The translations under genes were made by a program, and so were the position numbers. The notes under the pieces were generated by a model. That model searched no databases, was not told where the DNA came from, and saw only the letters and a list, made by a program, of their open reading frames with translations. DNA of 6,687 bases from Acetobacteraceae bacterium (lineage in GTDB: Bacteria > Pseudomonadota > Alphaproteobacteria > Acetobacterales > Acetobacteraceae), in NCBI GenBank assembly GCA_014377905.1, contig JACMOQ010000159.1:1-6687 (forward strand), read 5' to 3'. Shown here in pieces: positions 1-5,397 of the stretch (position 1 is its first letter; every line of letters starts with the position of its first letter).

Positions 1-671
1 AGCGTATCAAGGCCGAGCGCGGCCACCGTGCCAACCCCGGCATAGGTTAGGCGACGCACGCAATAGCCAGCAAGGTCGAACTGCCAGCGCCCGTCGCGGA
101 TGCCGTCAAGAAAGAACCGCGCATCGGCGGCATCGTGCGCCAGAACCGCGTCGCGCAGATCGGCCGCAACCTCGTAGGATGACTGGCCGATGCACGGCCC
201 AACCACGGCCGCGATGTTGCCCGGCGTCGCACCCAGGCCGCACATGGCGGCAAGTGTGGACTCCAACACCCCACCCACCGCGCCGCGCCACCCCGCATGG
301 GCCGCACCGACCACGCCGGCGGTCCGGTCGGCGAACAGCACCGGCGCGCAATCGGCGGTGACAATGCCCAGCGCAATCCCCGGCTGTGCGGTAACCGCCG
401 CATCGGCGCGCGGCCCCTCGCCCGGCCTCCAGGCGATGGTGACCAAGGCCGTCGTATTGCCATGTACCTGGTTTAGCCCCACCAATGCCGCGGGCGCTGC
501 CCCCAGCGCGCGGGCTGCGCGGGCGCGGTTTTCCAGGACATGCTCCGGCGCATCCAAACCGGAAAGCGAACAATTGAGGCTGGCGAACGGCCCGGACGAC
601 ACGCCGCCACGCCGGGTGAAGAACCCGTGCGGGACCGACAAATCTGGGCTGGCAACAAACTCGGCGGTCAT
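1..671 (-). CDS. pgeF: PgeF: laccase-domain (YfiH/DUF152) multicopper-oxidase-like protein, 3' end missing
   Basis: The frame stays open from the ATG at 671-669 to the left edge, giving 223 codons without a stop; the C-terminus lies outside the window. Family hallmarks are present: HGFFTRRGG at residues 15-23, NQVHG at 67-71, TADCAPV at 105-111 and AAHAGWRG at 123-130. His70, Cys108 and His125 are the expected metal/active-site triad. A typical GPCIG motif follows at 158-162. The family is about 240-260 residues, so only the last few tens are missing. Known roles of YfiH/PgeF proteins are correcting misincorporation of serine for alanine in peptidoglycan stems, and purine nucleoside phosphorylase or adenosine deaminase activity; which dominates here cannot be told. 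The start is supported by an AGGA at 683-680, 8 bases upstream, and by a 4-base ATGA overlap with the methyltransferase stop, which suggests translational coupling. It is the last visible gene of the lgt run. Confidence 0.93.
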   Translation of the reverse strand, partial: MTAEFVASPDLSVPHGFFTRRGGVSSGPFASLNCSLSGLDAPEHVLENRARAARALGAAPAALVGLNQVHGNTTALVTIAWRPGEGPRADAAVTAQPGIALGIVTADCAPVLFADRTAGVVGAAHAGWRGAVGGVLESTLAAMCGLGATPGNIAAVVGPCIGQSSYEVAADLRDAVLAHDAADARFFLDGIRDGRWQFDLAGYCVRRLTYAGVGTVAALGLDT

Positions 672-1663
672 GCGGTAAATCCTGGCGGCTCGGGCAAAGC
701 AGAGTGGCTGATGCATAGCACCTTGAACAGCCGCCCCATCTGGTCCGGCTCCGCCAGACGGCGGGCAGTGTCCAGCATCGCCGCCCCCCTGGCCGGCGGC
801 AAGGTTCGCGCCAGAACACCCGTGCGCTGAAATAACCCCAGCCGCGTCAGGAACAGACCTTGGGCCAGCGGTCCGTGCACGGTGGCACCGGCGGCGGCAT
901 GGGCAAGCGCTTCAAAATCGACATGCGCGGTGAGGTCGGACATGCCCGGATTGGCCAGCGGATCGGCGTTGATGCCGCCGCGCAGGGCTTGCAGGCTATC
1001 GCCAGGGGCGGAGTGTTCCGGGCCGTAATCGATAAACAGGGCGGCGCCACCCTGGGCGGCGATCCGAGCAGCAAGCTTGGCAACCAAATCGGTCGCAACC
1101 TCGCCCACCTCCACCACATCACCATCCCGTAAGGGGGATTTAGTCCGCCATCTTTTGACGTGCGCGCACATGGCGGATTGTATCCGCCCTAAGGTGAAGG
1201 TCCCTTTTGCGACATACCGTTCTACCCAACCATCTTCTTGCCGGACAAATTGCCGGATCGGCAGAGCGTCCAGAAACTCGTTGGCCAGCAACACCATCGG
1301 CCCATCCGGCAACGCTTCAACCCTGTCATGAAACACCGCCTTTGGCACCGCCGCCGCCTGCACCGCCCGCAACCGGGGCGAGGTCTCCACCAAATGCACC
1401 CGCAATGCCGCCGCGAAATCTGGCGCCATCCGCCGGATTGCCCGCAGCGCGTCGGCCATCAAGGTTCCACGTCCGGGGCCGCATTCGACCAGCAGCACCG
1501 GATCGGGGGCGCCCATGCCTTGCCACACCACCGCCGCCCATAGCCCGAGCAATTCGCCAAACACCTGGGAAATCTCGGGCGCGGTGGTGAAATCGCCATA
1601 AGGGTCGTGCGCTGCATAGTACTCCGTATTGGCCCGCGCCATAAAATGGTCGAGCCGCTCCAT
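668..1663 (-). CDS. SAM-dependent methyltransferase, NDUFAF7/MidA family (DUF185)
   Basis: 331 residues, slightly shorter than many family members. The N-terminal signature DFTTAPEISQVFGELLGLW spans residues 24-42. The SAM-binding glycine-rich loop VECGPGRGTL is at 59-68, NEFLDALPIRQF at 128-139, FIDYG at 210-214 and DLTAHVDF at 243-250. Mitochondrial NDUFAF7 dimethylates an arginine of complex I subunit NDUFS2 during assembly; bacterial homologues are assumed, not proven, to do something similar. The ATG at 1663 directly follows the lgt stop and the codon before it is that TGA, in the same frame, so the start cannot lie further upstream. No good ribosome binding site is seen, so re-initiation from lgt is likely. 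Two oddities: residues about 158-178 are encoded by a palindromic element, and the segment DPYGDF lacks the few residues usually found between the first Gly and GDF. The cofactor and substrate motifs look intact. Confidence 0.9.
   Translation of the reverse strand: MERLDHFMARANTEYYAAHDPYGDFTTAPEISQVFGELLGLWAAVVWQGMGAPDPVLLVECGPGRGTLMADALRAIRRMAPDFAAALRVHLVETSPRLRAVQAAAVPKAVFHDRVEALPDGPMVLLANEFLDALPIRQFVRQEDGWVERYVAKGTFTLGRIQSAMCAHVKRWRTKSPLRDGDVVEVGEVATDLVAKLAARIAAQGGAALFIDYGPEHSAPGDSLQALRGGINADPLANPGMSDLTAHVDFEALAHAAAGATVHGPLAQGLFLTRLGLFQRTGVLARTLPPARGAAMLDTARRLAEPDQMGRLFKVLCISHSALPEPPGFTA
1131..1193. repeat. Nested palindromic (REP/RPE-like) element inside the methyltransferase gene
   Basis: Arms at 1132-1151 and 1170-1190 form an imperfect inverted repeat of about 20 bases (3 mismatches and one bulged base) around an 18-base centre. 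The right arm is itself a perfect hairpin, GGCGGAT-TGT-ATCCGCC, at 1172-1188. The left arm is a decayed version of the same hairpin (1133-1149). The centre contains the perfect palindrome GTGCGCGCAC (1160-1169). On the minus strand the element is translated in frame as residues about 158-178 of the methyltransferase, a basic stretch containing AHVKRWR (167-173) that matches no family motif I know. This resembles palindromic elements found inside genes, such as Rickettsia RPEs, by architecture only. Exact borders are uncertain and no second copy is seen in this window. Confidence 0.6.
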
Positions 1664-2455
1664 TCAGCGCCGTGCCCGCTGGATCAACCACAACCCGGCT
1701 GCAAGCATCGGCAGCGACAGCAGCTGGCCCATGGTGGCGCCGGCAAACAGCAAGCCAAGAAAGGCGTCGGGTTCGCGGAAAAACTCGCCGGTGATCCGCG
1801 CAATCGCATAGCCCGTCAGAAACACTCCGGTGATCAGCCCGGAACGCGCCAGAATTGCGGTCCGCCGCGACAACACAAACAGCACCAGGAACAGGCACAG
1901 GCCCTCCATCAAGGCCTGATAAATCTGGCTCGGGTGGCGCAAGACCGGGCCACCGCCGGGGAACATCATCCCCCATGGCAGCCAATCCGGCGCTGGACGC
2001 CCCCATAATTCCCCATTGATGAAATTGGCAATGCGCCCGAACCCCAGCCCGATCGGCGCCGCCGGGGCAATCCGGTCGGCAAAGCTGAGCAACGAGATCT
2101 TCTCGCGCCGGCAAAACCACGCCGTCGCGATCGCCACCCCCAACATGCCGCCATGAAACGCCATGCCGCCCTGCCAGACCGCGAAAATACTCCACGGCTC
2201 GGCAAGAAACGCGGCAGGTTGATAAAACATCACATACCCGAGCCGCCCGCCGATCACGACGCCGAGCGTTGCCCAGGTCAAATAGTCATCGGCTTGCTGG
2301 GTGGTTGCAACGGTGGGTTCGCGTCGCACCAAAACACGCAACAACCGCCAGCCCAGCAACAACCCGAAAATATACGCCAGCGCATAATAGCGGATCAGCA
2401 GCGGCCCCAACTGGATCAGCACTGTCGGGTCAGGGAAAAGCCGGATTGTGAACAT
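1664..2455 (-). CDS. lgt: Lgt: phosphatidylglycerol-prolipoprotein diacylglyceryl transferase
   Basis: 263 residues, normal for the family. Lgt is a polytopic inner-membrane enzyme that moves diacylglycerol from phosphatidylglycerol to the lipobox cysteine of prolipoproteins, the first step of lipoprotein maturation. Hydrophobic segments occur at about 14-42, 61-77, 88-113, 184-196, 205-219 and 234-258. Family motifs are clear: AFHGG at 99-103, the Lgt signature GFGRIANFINGELWGRP at 138-154, RHPSQIYQ at 173-180 and ARITGEFFREPD at 219-230. His101, Arg141, Glu149, Arg220 and Glu224 match residues important in E. coli Lgt (H103, R143, E151, R239, E243) by motif. The frame is open upstream to 2755, but that extension is arginine-rich, lacks membrane character and runs through ubiK on the other strand. 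The ATG at 2455 gives the usual N-terminus (FPDP, then LGPLLIRYYALAYIFG). It heads the minus-strand run; its stop abuts the next ATG. Confidence 0.96.
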   Translation of the reverse strand: MFTIRLFPDPTVLIQLGPLLIRYYALAYIFGLLLGWRLLRVLVRREPTVATTQQADDYLTWATLGVVIGGRLGYVMFYQPAAFLAEPWSIFAVWQGGMAFHGGMLGVAIATAWFCRREKISLLSFADRIAPAAPIGLGFGRIANFINGELWGRPAPDWLPWGMMFPGGGPVLRHPSQIYQALMEGLCLFLVLFVLSRRTAILARSGLITGVFLTGYAIARITGEFFREPDAFLGLLFAGATMGQLLSLPMLAAGLWLIQRARR

Positions 2456-2480
2456 GAACAGAAGATCCCATATGCGGCAG

Positions 2481-2514
2481 GCGGACGAGGCGGTATAGGC
2501 CCGCGAGCGTCCGC
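2481..2514. promoter_or_regulatory. Dyad in the lgt-ubiK divergent gap
   Basis: Seven-base arms GCGGACG (2481-2487) and CGTCCGC (2508-2514) flank a GC-rich centre holding GGTATAGG (2492-2499). The 86-base gap 2456-2541 must hold the start signals for both lgt and ubiK unless they lie inside the genes. TATAGG on the plus strand, or TATACC on the minus strand, could be part of a -10 box, but I found no convincing -35 partner. It could be an operator or simply a 5' leader hairpin. Confidence 0.25.
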
Positions 2515-2541
2515 AAGGAAGCGCGAACCAGGAGCAGACCA

Positions 2542-2805
2542 ATGGCCGAACGCCCCCGTATTTTTGACGACCTTGCTGGCATGGCGGGCGGCGCGATCTC
2601 CGCGCTATCGGGCCTGCGCGAGGAAATCGAAGCCATGGTGCGCGCCCGCCTCGATGAAGCCGTCCGCCGCATGGAACTGGTGAAGAAGGACGAGTTCGAA
2701 GCGGTGGCCGAAATGGCCGCCACTGCCCGCGCCGGTCAGGAAGCCGCCGAGGCACGGATTACAGCCCTCGAAGCGCGGATTGCAGCGCTCGAAACCGCGC
2801 GATAA
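2542..2805 (+). CDS. ubiK: UbiK-type ubiquinone biosynthesis accessory factor (BMFP / YqiC family)
   Basis: 87 residues, the usual size for BMFP-domain proteins. The N-terminal half carries the family pattern: FDDLAGMAGGAISALSGLREE at about 8-28, then an amphipathic helix ARLDEAVRRMELVKKDEFE (35-53). The last 30 residues are Ala/Glu/Leu-rich with heptad spacing (ITALEARIAALETAR), a coiled coil likely to trimerise. In E. coli, UbiK binds UbiJ and helps the soluble Ubi complex make ubiquinone under aerobic conditions; family members also bind membranes. The start is supported by AGGAG at 2530-2534, 7 bases before the ATG. It is transcribed divergently from lgt and is followed by a 178-base non-coding gap, so it may be monocistronic. 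Assignment rests on pattern and length; the in vivo quinone role in this organism is inferred. Confidence 0.88.
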   Translation: MAERPRIFDDLAGMAGGAISALSGLREEIEAMVRARLDEAVRRMELVKKDEFEAVAEMAATARAGQEAAEARITALEARIAALETAR

Positions 2806-2834
2806 CGACTTATCCTCAGATTTTATGTGAACAT

Positions 2835-2869
2835 CGTGCCGCGGGTGCGAGATACCCACTTGCGGCACG
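2835..2869 (+). other. Strong 13-bp hairpin downstream of ubiK
   Basis: As RNA, 2835-2847 pairs with 2857-2869 (CGTGCCGCGGGTG with CACTTGCGGCACG: 11 Watson-Crick pairs and two G-U pairs) around a 9-base loop. It starts 30 bases after the ubiK stop. No T-run follows on the plus strand (GTTACCGCC), nor on the minus strand, so it is not a textbook intrinsic terminator. It could protect the ubiK mRNA 3' end, act in a U-less terminator, or be part of the ybjN leader. The rest of the gap (2806-2983) holds an imperfect direct repeat, CATCGGTAGG (2879-2888) and CATCGTAGG (2894-2902), and no convincing promoter. Confidence 0.5.
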
Positions 2870-2969
2870 GTTACCGCCATCGGTAGGCTAGGCATCGTAG
2901 GGGTACGCGTTGGCGACCACTACATCTCGTGGTGCGGCCCCGAACCGCGCCCTCTGGCCTTCCTCCGGT

Positions 2970-2982
2970 GTGGGAGACCCAC
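2970..2982 (+). promoter_or_regulatory. Hairpin covering the ybjN-like ribosome binding site
   Basis: GTGGG (2970-2974), loop AGA, CCCAC (2978-2982) form a perfect 5-bp hairpin ending one base before the ATG at 2984. The only plausible Shine-Dalgarno, GGGAGA (2972-2977), lies in its 5' arm and loop. A CCTCC at 2962-2966 just upstream offers an alternative partner for the same GGAG. Since proC overlaps ybjN, masking here could affect both proteins. Structural prediction by eye only. Confidence 0.4.
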
Positions 2983-2983
2983 T

Positions 2984-3487
2984 ATGTCTGCGTTCACCAG
3001 CATTGAACACGAAATTGCCGCCAATCCGCTTGATGTGATGGAGCAGATTGTCACCAACAATGATTGGGCCTTCGACCGCCGCAATGACAGCGAAATGGCC
3101 GCCGAGGCCCCAGGCCAATGGTGCGATTACGGACTTTATTTCAGCTGGTCGCATGAAATCGCCGCGATGCATTTCACCTGCACCTTCGATCTGAAAGTCC
3201 CGGAACGCCGCCGCGGGGCGCTTTATGAATTGCTGTCGCTGGCCAACGAGAAACTCTGGATTGGCCATTTCGGCATGGATAGCGATGATGGCATGCCGCT
3301 GTTCCGCCATGCCGTGCTGCTGCGCGGCGCGCCGGGCGTGTCGGCGGAAAGCCTGGAAGATATGGTCGATATCGCCATCACCGAATGCGAACGCTTCTAT
3401 CCAGCATTCCAGTTCGTGCTGTGGGGTGGCAAAACCCCAGCCGAGGCGCTTGCCGCGGCCATGCTGGAATGCGCCGGCGAAGCATGA
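2984..3487 (+). CDS. YbjN domain-containing protein (possible chaperone-like or sensory protein)
   Basis: 167 residues, typical for the alphaproteobacterial YbjN group. It resembles the type III secretion chaperone-like fold: an N-terminal helix (about 5-25), alternating strands around YGLYFSWSHEIAAMHFTCTF (49-68), a helix ALYELLSLANEKLWIGHFGMD (79-99), then strand FRHAVLLRG (107-115) and a C-terminal helix pair. The segment ERFYPAFQFVLWGGKTPAEAL (136-156) is characteristic of the proC-linked alphaproteobacterial members as I remember them. No signal peptide or membrane span, so cytoplasmic. Biochemical function is unknown; E. coli YbjN is linked to stress and motility phenotypes. The start at 2984 sits behind GGGAGA at a 6-base spacing, itself in a hairpin. 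The last codons overlap proC by ATGA (3484-3487), so the two are probably one transcript and translationally coupled. Confidence 0.85.
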   Translation: MSAFTSIEHEIAANPLDVMEQIVTNNDWAFDRRNDSEMAAEAPGQWCDYGLYFSWSHEIAAMHFTCTFDLKVPERRRGALYELLSLANEKLWIGHFGMDSDDGMPLFRHAVLLRGAPGVSAESLEDMVDIAITECERFYPAFQFVLWGGKTPAEALAAAMLECAGEA

Positions 3488-4287
3488 CCCAGACGAAAAT
3501 CCCACCGATCCTGCTGGTCGGCTTCGGCAAGATGGGAGGTGCGATGCTGGCCGGCTGGCGTGAAGCAGGTCTTGCGCCGTCCATCGCGGTGGACCCGATG
3601 CGCCCGGCATCCCCCGGCGCTGAACTGACCGTGTTCGCCGATGCCGGCGAAATCCCGGCCGATTTCGCCCCAGCAGCCGTTATCCTTGCCGTCAAACCGC
3701 AATCGGCCGCGCAAACCTTGCCGCTGTACCGCCGCTTTGCCGGCCAAGCAGTGTTCCTGTCGATCATGGCCGGGCGCACCATCGCCGGCATGGAAAAATT
3801 GCTGGGCGAGGCCGCGATCATCCGCGCCATGCCCAACACCCCCGCCGCTGTCCGCCAGGGCGTCACCGTCGGTTGCCCCAATGCCCAGGTGACCGCCGCC
3901 CAACGCGCGCTCTGCGATCGGTTGCTATCGGCCATCGGTGCGGTGGCGTGGGTTGATGATGAAAACCTGCTCGATCCGGTTACCGCAGTGTCCGGCAGCG
4001 GCCCGGCCTATGTTTTTCTGCTTGCCGAATTGATGGAAAAGGCCGCGATCGAACAGGGCATTCCTGCTGATCTCGCCCGCCTGCTGGCGCGCCAGACTGT
4101 CAGCGGCGCCGGCGCGTTACTGGCCGCAAGCCCGGAGGAAACCGCGCAATTGCGGATCAACGTCACCAGCCCGAAAGGCACGACGGAAGCAGCCCTCCAG
4201 GTGCTGATGGCGCCGGATGCTTTGCCGAAAGCGCTGTCAGCGGCCATCGCGGCAGCGACCCAGCGTTCACGGGATTTGGCTGGGTAA
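3484..4287 (+). CDS. proC: ProC: pyrroline-5-carboxylate reductase
   Basis: 267 residues, normal length. It reduces 1-pyrroline-5-carboxylate to L-proline with NAD(P)H, the last step of proline synthesis, in the cytoplasm. The N-terminal Rossmann motif VGFGKMGGAML is at 12-22, ILAVKPQ at 67-73 and IIRAMPNTPAAV at 112-123. The dimer/active-site region AVSGSGPAYVF is at 168-178, and the P5CR signature around INVTSPKGTTEAAL is at 225-238. The frame extends upstream to 3385, but the ATG at 3484 is preferred: it places the Rossmann strand a few residues from the N-terminus, as in the family, and gives a 4-base overlap with the YbjN gene. No strong Shine-Dalgarno is visible, which fits re-initiation. 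A 47-base gap follows before the COQ9-like gene. Confidence 0.97.
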   Translation: MTQTKIPPILLVGFGKMGGAMLAGWREAGLAPSIAVDPMRPASPGAELTVFADAGEIPADFAPAAVILAVKPQSAAQTLPLYRRFAGQAVFLSIMAGRTIAGMEKLLGEAAIIRAMPNTPAAVRQGVTVGCPNAQVTAAQRALCDRLLSAIGAVAWVDDENLLDPVTAVSGSGPAYVFLLAELMEKAAIEQGIPADLARLLARQTVSGAGALLAASPEETAQLRINVTSPKGTTEAALQVLMAPDALPKALSAAIAAATQRSRDLAG

Positions 4288-4334
4288 CGAAAATATTATA
4301 GGCTTGAGCCCCACCGCCGCGCTATCATGCCGCC

Positions 4335-4922
4335 ATGGATGATACAGAATTCGACCGCACCCTGATCGCCGCGGCCTTCGACCGTGCTGCAACCGCCGGC
4401 TGGATTGGGTTGTCCGTGCCGGAAGCCGCGCGGGCGGCGGGGCTGGATATGGCCCGCGCCCGCGCCCGCATCCCCAATCGCTGTGCCCTGTTGCGTCGCT
4501 TTGGCACGCTCGCCGATCAGGCGGCGCTGGCCGGCATCGGCGATGGTCCGGTCCGCGATCAGCTCTTTGACATCGTGATGCGCCGGATCGACATTCTGCA
4601 AGCCCATCGCGGCGGGGTGCTCGCGCTGCTGCGGGCGCTGCCGTTCGATCCGGCGGCGGCGTTGGTGCTGGCGTCAGGCAGCCTCACCAGCATGTCCTGG
4701 CTGCTGCACGGCGCGGGCGTTGCAACCGGTGGCATCAAAGGTGCGTTGCGCTCCAAAGCCATGCTCGCGGTCTGGCTCTGGACCGTTCGCGCTTGGCAGG
4801 GCGACACCTCGGACGACCTTTCCGCCACGCTGGCCGCCCTTGATCAGGCGCTGACCCGTGCCGAGCAGGCCGAAGCGACTTTCGCCACCCGAACCCCGAC
4901 CAAACCCCCGGAAGGACCCTAA
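4335..4922 (+). CDS. COQ9-like protein (TetR-like fold; may be annotated as TetR regulator)
   Basis: 195 residues. The N-terminal part (about 6-62) has the three-helix TetR pattern, AAAFDRAATAGWIGLSVPEA then AARAAGLDMARARARIPN, ending in RCALLRRFGTLAD. The C-terminal part matches the COQ9 domain: VRDQLFDIVMRRIDILQAHR (73-92), GVLALLRALPFDP (94-106), an amphipathic/hydrophobic run at 107-130 and AVWLWTVRAWQGDTSDDLSATLAALDQAL (145-173). Mitochondrial COQ9 is a TetR-fold protein that has lost DNA binding, binds lipids and assists COQ7 in ubiquinone synthesis; bacterial members are largely untested. The start at 4335 has no clear ribosome binding site. The 47-base gap before it includes an AT-rich AATATTATA (4292-4300) that might be part of a promoter, without a good -35. 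The tail is Pro/Thr-rich, and the stop lies one base before the phasin ATG, so co-transcription is likely. A true TetR repressor is the main alternative. Confidence 0.78.
   Translation: MDDTEFDRTLIAAAFDRAATAGWIGLSVPEAARAAGLDMARARARIPNRCALLRRFGTLADQAALAGIGDGPVRDQLFDIVMRRIDILQAHRGGVLALLRALPFDPAAALVLASGSLTSMSWLLHGAGVATGGIKGALRSKAMLAVWLWTVRAWQGDTSDDLSATLAALDQALTRAEQAEATFATRTPTKPPEGP
4910..4916 (+). promoter_or_regulatory. Ribosome binding site fixing the phasin start
   Basis: GGAAGGA lies 7 bases before the ATG at 4924, inside the last codons of the COQ9-like gene. It favours this ATG over the in-frame upstream GTG at 4858, which would add a proline/arginine-rich stretch translated from the overlapping COQ9 tail. 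Confidence 0.75.
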
Positions 4923-4923
4923 T

Positions 4924-5379
4924 ATGGCCGATCAACCGTTCAACGCCGCGTTCGGACAGGCCCAGCAGCAAATGCAGAAAGCCGCCGAGGAATTTGGCCG
5001 CATGTTCAAGGCCGTGCCCGCAATGCCCGACATGGCTGGCGCGATGGCGAGCTATCAGCGCAACCTCGACGCCTTGGCCCAGGCCAACCGCATCGCGATC
5101 GAAGGCGTGCAGGCGGTGATGCGGCGCCAGGCCGAAGTCGTGCAGCAGACCATGGCCGAGCTCGCCGAAACGGTGAAAACCTTGTCCGGCGCCGGTATCG
5201 CCAAGGTCAATCCGGCCAAGAACGCCGAGGCCATCAAGGATGCATATGCCAAAGCCGTGTCCCATTCGAAGGAACTTGCCGATCTGATGCAGCGCGCCAA
5301 TACCGAGGCGACCGAAGTGCTGCATAAGCGCGTCAGCGCGGCGCTCGACGAAGCCAAAGCCCTCGCCGGCAGCAAGTAG
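4924..5379 (+). CDS. Phasin family protein
   Basis: 151 residues, typical of PF09361 phasins. The N-terminus is Gln/Phe-rich (FNAAFGQAQQQM) followed by a P-x-MPDM segment (32-37). Next come the phasin core YQRNLDALAQANRIAIEGVQ (44-63), AVMRRQAEVVQQTMAEL (64-80) and a C-terminal helix with AYAKAVSHSKELADLMQRA (107-125) and TEVLHKRVSAALDEAKAL (130-147). Almost entirely helical and Ala-rich, with no signal peptide or membrane span. Phasins coat polyhydroxyalkanoate granules and control their number and size; some family members are general helical adaptors not tied to PHA. No PHA synthase or depolymerase is in the window, so the granule role is inferred. It follows the COQ9-like gene by one base and ends 18 bases from a convergent gene. 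Confidence 0.92.
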   Translation: MADQPFNAAFGQAQQQMQKAAEEFGRMFKAVPAMPDMAGAMASYQRNLDALAQANRIAIEGVQAVMRRQAEVVQQTMAELAETVKTLSGAGIAKVNPAKNAEAIKDAYAKAVSHSKELADLMQRANTEATEVLHKRVSAALDEAKALAGSK

Positions 5380-5397
5380 TTTCAAGCGCCCTGCCGG
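5366..5397. terminator. Possible bidirectional terminator between convergent genes
   Basis: CCGGCAG (5366-5372, inside the phasin 3' end) and CTGCCGG (5391-5397, just beyond the oxidoreductase stop) are perfect 7-base complements around an 18-base loop. They span the 18-base gap between the two convergent stops. The plus-strand continuation TTAAAATC has only a short T stretch and the loop is large, so termination here is weakly supported. Confidence 0.25.

Noticed and set aside
106..819. 237-residue minus-strand frame over pgeF and the end of the methyltransferase
   Set aside because: Out of frame with both real proteins, which carry full motif sets; Arg/Gly/Cys-rich shadow.
1428..1438. Small palindrome ATCCGCCGGAT in the methyltransferase gene
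   Set aside because: Partly resembles the GGCGGAT element but is only 11 bases, and codes for ordinary conserved-region residues; expected by chance in GC-rich DNA.
1326..2195. 289-residue minus-strand frame across the lgt-methyltransferase junction
   Set aside because: Frame-shifted translation of lgt and the methyltransferase gene; no independent motifs.
2456..2755. Extended 363-residue version of Lgt starting at 2755
   Set aside because: The added 100 residues are arginine/proline-rich, lie antisense to ubiK, and do not match the Lgt N-terminus; the ATG at 2455 fits the family.
2860..2889. Possible sigma-70 promoter TTGCGG and TAGGCT before ybjN
   Set aside because: Only half of each box matches, and the -35 falls in the hairpin stem; not distinguishable from chance.
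2888..3610. 240-residue minus-strand frame opposite ybjN and proC
   Set aside because: Antisense shadow of two recognisable genes, with no family motif and no ribosome binding site.
4276..4300. Possible promoter before the COQ9-like gene (TTGGCT, TATTAT)
   Set aside because: The spacing between the boxes is only 12 bases; the AT-rich patch is noted with the gene instead.
4735..5385. 216-residue minus-strand frame opposite the COQ9-like and phasin genes
   Set aside because: Composition (His/Gly/Leu-rich) is the usual reverse-frame product of GC-rich Ala/Glu/Lys codons; the plus strand has two clear genes.
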